Shown: in pieces, positions 1-4,929 of the stretch
Position numbering within the stretch: position 1 is the first letter of the stretch
How the letters are laid out: every line of letters begins with the position of its first letter
Assembly (NCBI GenBank): GCA_003489165.1
Contig: DNJG01000102.1
Location: forward strand, 1-6,575
Origin: Nitrospinota bacterium
GTDB taxonomy: Bacteria; Nitrospinota; Nitrospinia; UBA9942
Direction: 5' to 3'
DNA: 6,575 nt
Made by a program: the position numbers and the translations under genes
The notes under the pieces: generated by a model
Seen by the model: the letters and a program-made list of their open reading frames with translations, nothing else
What the model was told of the DNA's origin: nothing
Database searches by the model: none

Positions 1-297
1 CCTGTTCAGGCGAAGGTGATGACGATTACGGATAAGCAGAATGATTATGCCAGTGAAGTATTGAATCAGCTTCTAAATTCTGGTATAAGGGGAGAGGCGG
101 ATTTAAGGAATGAAAAGGTCGGGTTTAAGATAAGAGAGGCACAGTTGGAAAAGACACCTTATATGCTCATAGCTGGAAATAAAGAGGTGGAATCAAAGAC
201 TATATCTGTCAGAAAAAGGGATGGGACAGATATGGGGGCAATGGGGATTGAGAAACTCGTAGAAATATTAAAAGAGGAAATAAATAGTAAAAAGTGA
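1..297 (+). CDS. thrS: Threonyl-tRNA synthetase, C-terminal part (partial, 5' end outside window)
   Basis: This is the last 98 codons of threonyl-tRNA synthetase, the class II enzyme that charges tRNA(Thr). The reading frame is open from base 1, so the gene begins outside the window; in-frame GTG and ATG codons at 16 and 19 are internal. The fragment is the anticodon-binding (HGTP) domain. It shows the family pattern ITDKQNDYA, then GIRGEADLRNEKVGFKIREAQ, then KTPYMLIAGNKEVE, and ends with an SVRKRDG segment and a lysine-rich tail. The catalytic core and editing domain are not visible. thrS directly upstream of infC is a very common bacterial arrangement. The TGA stop lies inside the left arm of an inverted repeat that fills the gap to infC. 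Identification is secure. Confidence 0.96.
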   Translation, partial: PVQAKVMTITDKQNDYASEVLNQLLNSGIRGEADLRNEKVGFKIREAQLEKTPYMLIAGNKEVESKTISVRKRDGTDMGAMGIEKLVEILKEEINSKK

Positions 298-339
298 ATA
301 GTTAGTTTAATCACTAATTGCTAACACTTATCACTAATT
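293..339. repeat. Imperfect inverted repeat with 7-base units in the thrS-infC gap
   Basis: The left arm AGTGA (293-297) pairs with TCACT (331-335), and GTTAG (301-305) pairs with CTAAC (321-325), giving an imperfect hairpin. The direct repeat TCACTAATT occurs at 311-319 and 331-339. The stretch reads roughly as 7-base units (CACTAAT, TGCTAAC, ACTTATC, ACTAATT) with one base slipped. The arm includes the thrS stop codon, and the element ends just before the infC ribosome binding site. No U-tract follows, so it does not look like an intrinsic terminator. Confidence 0.6.
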
Positions 340-343
340 TGAT

Positions 344-358
344 GGAGGTGATGTTATT
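344..358 (+). promoter_or_regulatory. infC ribosome binding site and AUU start codon
   Basis: GGAGGTGA at 344-351 is a near-perfect anti-16S match. It lies seven bases (349-355, counted from GGAGG) before ATT at 356-358. The infC frame has a stop at 335-337 and no ATG, GTG or TTG between that stop and 437. ATT is therefore the only start that keeps the conserved N-terminus RVNERIR. AUU initiation of infC is the established basis of IF3 autoregulation in enterobacteria. An out-of-frame ATG at 351 sits only two bases after GGAGG and opens an 8-codon frame (7 residues) ending at 374. Confidence 0.85.
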
Positions 359-868
359 AAAGGACTTAGAGTAAATGAGAGGATAAGGATTAAAGAGGTT
401 ACAGTCATAGGTGAAGATGGTAAGCAGTTTGGTGTTTTGCCTATATATCAGGCAATTGCCCTGGCAAGGGAGCATGATTTAGACCTTGTGGAGGTTGCTC
501 CTAATGTAAGACCGCCGGTGTGCAAGATTATGGATTATGGCAAATACAAGTATAAGCTGAGCAAAAAGGAGCATGAGGCAAAGAAAAAACAGAAGGTCAT
601 AAGAGTCAAAGAAGTTAAGATGACTCCAAAGACAAATGAGCATGATTATCAATTCAAGGTTAAGCATGTAAAGAGATTCTTAAGCGATGGTGACAAGGCA
701 AAAATAATAATTGTTTTTAAAGGGCGTGAGATTGTTCATCTGGAATTTGGTCAAAAAATGCTAAATCGGATAATTGAGGATACAAAGGATGTGGGAGTTG
801 TGGAACAGCCTCCAAAAAAAGAGGGGTATAATATGACAATGATATTAATGCCAAAGAGTGGCGGATAG
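356..868 (+). CDS. infC: Translation initiation factor IF-3 (AUU start)
   Basis: IF3 binds the 30S subunit, prevents premature 50S joining and discriminates against non-canonical start codons and initiator tRNAs. Read from ATT at 356 the protein has 170 residues, the usual family length. The N-terminal domain covers about residues 1-75: RVNERIR at 5-11, then GVLPIYQAIALAREHDLDLVEVAPN and PPVCKIMDYGKYKY. A lysine-rich linker lies near 70-85. The C-terminal domain covers about 86-170: KEVKMTPKTNEHDYQFK, FLSDGDKAKIIIVFKGRE, and a final MTMILMPK segment. The first conventional start (TTG at 437) would remove 27 residues, including the conserved RVNERIR, and has no suitable ribosome binding site. 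Translation is probably autoregulated through the AUU codon. That is inference from the known E. coli mechanism and the strong Shine-Dalgarno sequence here. The next gene, rpmI, starts 28 bases downstream. Confidence 0.95.
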   Translation: MKGLRVNERIRIKEVTVIGEDGKQFGVLPIYQAIALAREHDLDLVEVAPNVRPPVCKIMDYGKYKYKLSKKEHEAKKKQKVIRVKEVKMTPKTNEHDYQFKVKHVKRFLSDGDKAKIIIVFKGREIVHLEFGQKMLNRIIEDTKDVGVVEQPPKKEGYNMTMILMPKSGG

Positions 869-896
869 TAAATAAGATAAGTAAAAGGAGGGATTG

Positions 897-1088
897 ATGT
901 TAAAGACTAATAAGGCTGCAGCAAAGAGATTTAAGTTAACTGGAAAGGGGAAGCTAAAAAAGAAGAATGCTTTTACAAGGCATTTGCTTACACGCAAGAG
1001 CCAAGGAAGAAAAAGGAAATTAAGAAAATCAGGAGTTCTTAATAAAACGGATACAAAAAGGGTAAGAAAATTAATACCGTATATATAA
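897..1088 (+). CDS. rpmI: 50S ribosomal protein L35 (bL35)
   Basis: A small, very basic large-subunit ribosomal protein of 63 residues. It shows the L35 signature KTNKAAAKRFKLTGKGKLKKKNAF near the N-terminus, then RHLLTRKSQGRKRKLRKS, and ends in VRKLIPYI. The ATG at 897 is chosen over the TTG three bases upstream because AGGAGG at 886-891 is then well spaced (five bases) and the family starts at this point. The N-terminus is slightly shorter than the common MPKMKT form (MLKT here), which is minor variation. It lies between infC and rplT, the standard infC-rpmI-rplT operon order. In model bacteria this operon is repressed by L20 binding its leader mRNA; no such site could be confirmed here. 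Confidence 0.97.
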   Translation: MLKTNKAAAKRFKLTGKGKLKKKNAFTRHLLTRKSQGRKRKLRKSGVLNKTDTKRVRKLIPYI

Positions 1089-1090
1089 TC

Positions 1091-1162
1091 AAATCCTAAA
1101 TACTAAATACGAAACTATAAACAAAGTTTAGGATTTAGAAATTAGAATTTAGGATTTATTTT
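1091..1162. repeat. Heptamer-based inverted repeat in the rpmI-rplT gap
   Basis: The gap is filled by 7-base units. On the left are ATCCTAA (1093), ATACTAA (1100), ATACGAA (1107) and ACTATAA (1114). On the right are TTAGGAT (1128), TTAGAAA (1135), TTAGAAT (1142) and TTAGGAT (1149). Left and right units are reverse complements of each other. The arms 1091-1110 and 1138-1157 pair at 17 of 20 positions, and AAATCCTAAA also matches a second copy of its complement at 1127-1136. The element begins two bases after the rpmI stop and ends before the rplT ribosome binding site. It is strongly AT-rich. Confidence 0.8.
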
Positions 1163-1178
1163 TAAAGGGGAGGTTAAA

Positions 1179-1538
1179 ATGCCAAGGGCAGTAAGTGGTA
1201 TAGTCAGCCGTAAAAGGCACAAGAAGATTTTAAAGTCAGCAAAAGGATATTGGGGTGCAAGGGGTAAATTATTCAGAAATGCAAGGGAGACTGTTGACAG
1301 GGCATTTGTATTTGCCTACAGGGACAGAAAGGTAAGAAAGAGGGATTTCAGAATGCTCTGGATTGCGAGAATCAATGCCGCTGCAAGGCTGGAAGGACTT
1401 TCTTACAGCCGTTTTATGCACGGATTGAAGGTGGCAAATATTGAAATGGATAGAAAGATTCTTGCAGACATGGCTGTCAATGATCCTGCCTCTTTCAAAA
1501 AACTTGCCGATATTTCTAAAAGTTTACCTGCCAACTAA
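1179..1538 (+). CDS. rplT: 50S ribosomal protein L20 (bL20)
   Basis: L20 binds 23S rRNA early in large-subunit assembly and, in model bacteria, represses its own operon. The 119-residue product has the usual length. A basic N-terminal extension (SRKRHKKILKSAKGYWGARGKLFRNARE) precedes the globular domain with AYRDRKVRKRDFRMLWIARINAAARLEGLSYSRFMHGL, IEMDRKILADMAVNDP and a short tail. The start ATG is preceded by GGGGAGG at 1167-1173 with a five-base spacer, and MPR is the family N-terminus. It follows rpmI after a gap filled by a heptamer inverted repeat. Nothing in the protein looks unusual. Confidence 0.97.
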   Translation: MPRAVSGIVSRKRHKKILKSAKGYWGARGKLFRNARETVDRAFVFAYRDRKVRKRDFRMLWIARINAAARLEGLSYSRFMHGLKVANIEMDRKILADMAVNDPASFKKLADISKSLPAN

Positions 1539-1545
1539 AAAAACA

Positions 1546-1628
1546 GGTCATTAGTCATTTGTCATTGGGAGAATAGGCATCTCGACTGTCTTTCTTGACC
1601 AATAACCATTGACTAATGACCATTGACC
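1546..1628. repeat. Heptamer inverted repeat in the rplT-pheS gap, reaching the pheS start
   Basis: Three tandem units GTCATTA, GTCATTT and GTCATTG (1547-1567) face four units ACCAATA, ACCATTG, ACTAATG and ACCATTG (1598-1625). Arms 1546-1568 and 1599-1621 pair at 20 of 23 positions. They include a perfect 12-base pairing of GGTCATTAGTCA with TGACTAATGACC, with a 30-base loop between. The right arm contains an ATG (1616) in frame with pheS and ends 12 bases before the preferred pheS ATG at 1634. No U-tract follows, so this is not a typical terminator. Confidence 0.85.
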
Positions 1629-1633
1629 GACTT

Positions 1634-2647
1634 ATGAAATCCAGACTGCAGGAGATTAAAAATAAGGTTGAATCTGAAATTACCTCCGTCAAGACTGAAG
1701 ATGAAATCTCTGATATAAGAATCAAATATCTTGGCAGAAAAGGGGCATTGACCCTCCTGTTAAAGGACTTAAGCACACTCCCTCCAGATGAAAGAAAAGA
1801 AATCGGCAAATCCTCCAATGAGTTTAAGAACTGGATTGAAGATAATCTAAATCAAAAACAAAAAGAGATAAAAGGAAAAGGGGTAGAGAATCTTAAGAAA
1901 GGTTTTTTTGATATAACCCTGCCAGGAAAACAGGCTGTAATCGGAAATATACATCCCCTTGCAAAAGTATTAAATGAGGTTACAGAGATTTTTATGGTAA
2001 TGGGTTTTACTGTTGCAGAGGGGCCAGAGATTGAATTTGATTACTATAACTTTGAGGCACTCAATATTCCAAAAGACCATCCTGCAAGGGATATGCAGGA
2101 TACATTTTATATCACTGATGATGTTATATTGCGGACTCACACCTCGCCTGTTCAGATCCGCACTATGGAAAAATGCTCACCTCCGTTAAAAATAATTGCA
2201 CCAGGAAAGGTATATCGCTGTGATGCTGATGTAACCCACTCTCCGATGTTTCATCAGATAGAGGGGTTCATGGTTGATAAGGATATTACATTTGGAGACC
2301 TCAAGGGGATACTGGAATTGTTTGTCCAACAATATTTTGGTAAGGATGTAGCTTTAAGATTCAGGCCGAGCTTTTTCCCGTTTACAGAGCCGAGTGCCGA
2401 GGTGGATATCCATTGTGTTATATGCAAAGGTTCTGGATGCAGGGTATGTAAAGGCACAGGCTGGCTTGAGATTCTTGGCTCAGGGATGATAGACCCTGCA
2501 GTATTTTCGTATGTAAAATATAATCCCGAAGAGTGGACAGGTTTTGCATTCGGGATGGGGATAGAGAGAATCGCAATGCTTAAATATGGTGTTGATGATA
2601 TAAGGCTATTCTATGAAAACGATTTAAGATTTTTAAAACAGTTTTAG
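1634..2647 (+). CDS. pheS: Phenylalanyl-tRNA synthetase alpha subunit
   Basis: This is the catalytic alpha chain of the (alpha-beta)2 class II enzyme that charges tRNA(Phe). From ATG 1634 it has 337 residues, normal for bacteria. An N-terminal coiled-coil region (about 1-85) contains the common KYLGRKG motif. The catalytic core follows: HPL near 107, RTHTSPVQIRTM at 167-178, motif 2 KVYRCDADVTHSPMFHQIEG at 192-211, FRPSFFPFTEPSAEVDI at 243-259, four cysteines at 261, 264, 269 and 272 (CVICKGSGCRVCKGTGW), and motif 3 GFAFGMGIERIAMLKYG at 303-319. It ends DLRFLKQF, as the family does. ATG 1634 is preferred because family members start near MKxRLQEI. An in-frame ATG at 1616 would add MTIDRL, encoded by the upstream repeat. 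Neither start has a visible Shine-Dalgarno sequence. pheT follows in the usual order. Confidence 0.95.
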   Translation: MKSRLQEIKNKVESEITSVKTEDEISDIRIKYLGRKGALTLLLKDLSTLPPDERKEIGKSSNEFKNWIEDNLNQKQKEIKGKGVENLKKGFFDITLPGKQAVIGNIHPLAKVLNEVTEIFMVMGFTVAEGPEIEFDYYNFEALNIPKDHPARDMQDTFYITDDVILRTHTSPVQIRTMEKCSPPLKIIAPGKVYRCDADVTHSPMFHQIEGFMVDKDITFGDLKGILELFVQQYFGKDVALRFRPSFFPFTEPSAEVDIHCVICKGSGCRVCKGTGWLEILGSGMIDPAVFSYVKYNPEEWTGFAFGMGIERIAMLKYGVDDIRLFYENDLRFLKQF

Positions 2648-2727
2648 CCACTGACAGACACAGACTTTAAGAAGATAAAAAAATAAAATTTTTAAAAAGT
2701 ATTTAGTCAGTGAAAGTCTGTGGCTAA
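2644..2727. repeat. Inverted repeat in the pheS-pheT gap with alternative pairings
   Basis: TTAGCCAC (2644-2651) pairs perfectly with GTGGCTAA (2720-2727). AGACTTT (2662-2668) pairs with AAAGTCT (2713-2719), continuing the same stem with a 10-base bulge on the left. A competing pairing joins CACTGAC (2649-2655) to GTCAGTG (2706-2712). The order of these blocks makes the second pairing exclusive of the first, or a pseudoknot. The left arm contains the pheS TAG stop. The loop is almost pure A/T. The element ends eight bases before the pheT ATG and occupies the space where a ribosome binding site would be expected. Confidence 0.7.
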
Positions 2728-2735
2728 TTTTTAAT

Positions 2736-4880
2736 ATGAAAATTACATATAACTGGCTTAAGGAATTTGTTGAGTTTAAACACTCGCCTTCGGAATTATC
2801 AAAACTATTGACAATGGCAGGTCTTGAGACAACCCCCCTTTTACCCCCCCCTCTACAAGGGGGGGGGAGTGAGGGGGTAGATGGTGACCATGTCATTGAG
2901 GTAGACCTTACACCTAACCGTTCTGACTGCCACAGTGTAATAGGGATAGCAAGGGAAGTATCAGCCTTGACAGGCGGCAAGTTTAAATATCCAGATATAT
3001 CAGTGAAAGAATCGGATGGAGATATAAATAGCCTTATATCTGTTGCAGTTGAATCTCCTCAACTCTGTCCGAGATATACAGCAAGAATTATAAGAGATGT
3101 AAGAGTTAAGCCGTCTCCATCATGGCTTGAAAAGAAGGTTATTGCAGTAGGCTTAAGGCCTATAAATAATATTGTGGATATAACGAACTATATACTCTGG
3201 GAGATGGGACAGCCGCTTCATGCCTTCGATTATGATAGCATAAAGGGAAAGAAGATTATTGTAAGGAATGCTCATAGAAATGAATCACTGACTACCCTTG
3301 ATGAAAAGAAACATAATTTGTCTGAAGACTCCCTCGTGATTGCAGACTCAGAAAGGGCTGTGGCACTTGCCGGAGTTATGGGAGGAGGGAATTCTGGTGT
3401 AACACAAGCAACAAGGGATATACTCCTTGAAAGTGCATATTTTAACCCAATTAGCATAAGAAGGACTTCAAGGAGGCATGGAATATTTACAGATTCATCC
3501 TATAGGTTTGAAAGAGGTGTAGATAATGAGGGAGTAGTTGCGGCATTGGACAGGGCGGCGAATCTCATGGCAGAGTTATCAGAGGGAAAGGTGGTCAAGG
3601 GGAGGATCGATTGTTATCCCAAAAAAATTTCATATCCACAGGTAGATTTAAGGATAAGCCGCACAAATAAAATTCTCGGCATATCTCTGAGCAGGGAGCA
3701 GATTTTAAATATCCTCAATCGGTTGATGTTCACCATAAAAATTGTAGATGATGACAGAATCAAAGTTAATGTCCCGTCTTTTAGAAAAGATATAGAGAGG
3801 GAGATAGACCTTATAGAAGAGGTGGCAAGACTCCACGGATATGAAAAAATATTAAAGACCATCCCATCCTCAAAAGTTTCAGTATCAGCATCAACAATGA
3901 GTCAGTCCTTTGAGAAAGAGATAAGAAATATCCTGACATCTTTAGGGCTAACAGAGGTTATAAACTATAGTTTTACGGATGAGAAATATTTTGACGCCAT
4001 AAATACCCCTCAAGATGACCCTCTCAGGAAGATAATGAAGTTGAGAAATCCCCTGAGCCAGAACTGGAGCGTTATGAGGACAACACTTCTGCCTGGTATT
4101 ATAAATACGGCAGTTTTTAATATCAACAGGGGGATATATGATGTAGGGATATTTGAAATCGGAAAGGTATTCATTCCTCATAAAAATTTAACCACAGAGG
4201 GCACAGAGACCACAGAGAATAAAAATCAATTAGCGGTAAAAAGTGAGGTTTTACCTATTGAAAGGATGATGCTCGGAGGAGCAATAACAGAAAAATCGGA
4301 AAAGAAAATTTGGGAGAAGGGGGAGAGGGATTTTTATTATTTAAAAGGGTTAGTAGAGTCTTTTTTAGGCAGATTAAACATTCATGATATAGAATTTTTT
4401 CCTATAAATCTTTCTTATATCCATCCTCAAAAAGGGGCGTGTGTAAAAATTAACAAAGAAGATATTGGCTATCTCGGCGAGCTTAATCCTGCCGTTGCCG
4501 AAGGTTTTGACCTGAAAGAGAAGCTGTATGTATTTGAGCTGAGTCTTGATAAAATAATTACTAAGGCTGTTACAGAAAAAAAATATACACACCTTCCAAA
4601 ATATCCTTCCATATACAGGGATATAGCAATTGTGCTGGATAATCATATCAAGTCAGAAGATGTTTATAAGATTATAAGGGAGACAGACAATTTAATATTA
4701 AAAGAGATAAATTTGTTTGACTATTATGAAGGCAGGCAGATACCTGTTGGAAAAAAGAGCCTCGCATATTCTCTTGTTTACAGAACAGACGAAAGAACCC
4801 TCACTGAAGAAGATATAAATCCTATCCACGAAAAGGTTATTGCCAATTTGAGAGATAAATTAGGAGCAGTCTTGAGGTAA
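2736..4880 (+). CDS. pheT: Phenylalanyl-tRNA synthetase beta subunit lacking the tRNA-binding (B2) domain
   Basis: PheT pairs with PheS and carries the editing and tRNA-recognition modules. At 714 residues it is shorter than the usual bacterial length of about 800. The N-terminus (KITYNWLKEFVEF, TMAGLE, 1-31) is typical. The EMAP/OB-fold domain expected next, about 110 residues, is missing. In its place is a Pro/Gly stretch (about 32-48) encoded by a C/G palindrome. The chain resumes with VIEVDLTPNRSDC at 53-65. The B3/B4 editing region (about 100-290) is present with GQPLHAFD at 158-165 and RRHGIFTDSSYRFERGVD at 246-263. The B5 signature VPSFRKDIEREIDLIEEVARLHGYE is at 346-370. A catalytic-like domain follows, then a C-terminal ferredoxin-like anticodon-binding domain (about 619-714, starting HLPKYPSIYRDIAIVLD). 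A second in-frame repeat encodes TTEGTETTE at 486-494. No Shine-Dalgarno sequence is visible before the ATG. The domain loss could be real or an assembly artefact. Confidence 0.93.
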   Translation: MKITYNWLKEFVEFKHSPSELSKLLTMAGLETTPLLPPPLQGGGSEGVDGDHVIEVDLTPNRSDCHSVIGIAREVSALTGGKFKYPDISVKESDGDINSLISVAVESPQLCPRYTARIIRDVRVKPSPSWLEKKVIAVGLRPINNIVDITNYILWEMGQPLHAFDYDSIKGKKIIVRNAHRNESLTTLDEKKHNLSEDSLVIADSERAVALAGVMGGGNSGVTQATRDILLESAYFNPISIRRTSRRHGIFTDSSYRFERGVDNEGVVAALDRAANLMAELSEGKVVKGRIDCYPKKISYPQVDLRISRTNKILGISLSREQILNILNRLMFTIKIVDDDRIKVNVPSFRKDIEREIDLIEEVARLHGYEKILKTIPSSKVSVSASTMSQSFEKEIRNILTSLGLTEVINYSFTDEKYFDAINTPQDDPLRKIMKLRNPLSQNWSVMRTTLLPGIINTAVFNINRGIYDVGIFEIGKVFIPHKNLTTEGTETTENKNQLAVKSEVLPIERMMLGGAITEKSEKKIWEKGERDFYYLKGLVESFLGRLNIHDIEFFPINLSYIHPQKGACVKINKEDIGYLGELNPAVAEGFDLKEKLYVFELSLDKIITKAVTEKKYTHLPKYPSIYRDIAIVLDNHIKSEDVYKIIRETDNLILKEINLFDYYEGRQIPVGKKSLAYSLVYRTDERTLTEEDINPIHEKVIANLRDKLGAVLR
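2833..2877. repeat. C/G-tract palindrome inside the pheT reading frame
   Basis: Two C runs (2833-2838, six bases; 2844-2851, eight bases) face two G runs (2859-2867, nine bases; 2873-2877, five bases). They form a nested palindrome with a short loop at 2852-2858 and 5-base internal spacers TTTTA and AGTGA. It is read through in frame as a Pro-Leu then Gly-rich linker. Its position matches the site where the PheT tRNA-binding domain is normally found. The long homopolymers make both replication slippage and sequencing error plausible. Confidence 0.85.
4192..4218 (+). repeat. Three tandem 9-base units inside pheT
   Basis: Units CCACAGAGG (4192), GCACAGAGA (4201) and CCACAGAGA (4210) are tandem and differ by one or two bases. 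Because 9 is a multiple of 3 they add a Thr/Gly-Thr-Glu tripeptide repeat (residues 486-494) without shifting the frame. The surrounding protein, a loop between FEIGKVFIP and MMLGGAI, is a variable surface region in the family. I recall CCACAGAGG-type repeats as intergenic in other environmental bacteria; this is memory and was not searched. Confidence 0.8.
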
Positions 4881-4929
4881 GGGGAAATTGCACAAATTTA
4901 ATCACCAAAAAATCAAAAAGGGAGGGGGC

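Noticed and set aside
437..868. infC starting at TTG 437
   Set aside because: It would remove 27 conserved N-terminal residues including RVNERIR and has no suitable ribosome binding site; ATT 356 has both.
894..896. TTG 894 as the rpmI start
   Set aside because: ATG three bases later fits the family N-terminus and has better spacing to AGGAGG.
1539..1633. T-box, Phe-rich leader peptide or other attenuator before pheS
   Set aside because: There is no Phe-rich short frame, no T-box-like conserved sequence and no terminator with a U-tract; only the heptamer inverted repeat is visible.
2633..2980. - strand frame across the pheS-pheT gap and the C/G palindrome
   Set aside because: Its composition follows from the repeats and the opposite strand of pheT; there is no family resemblance and no ribosome binding site.
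4888..4929. TTG 4888 as the cyclase start
   Set aside because: The added residues end in Gly-Gly-Gly encoded by the ribosome binding site of ATG 4930, which is typical of a false extension.
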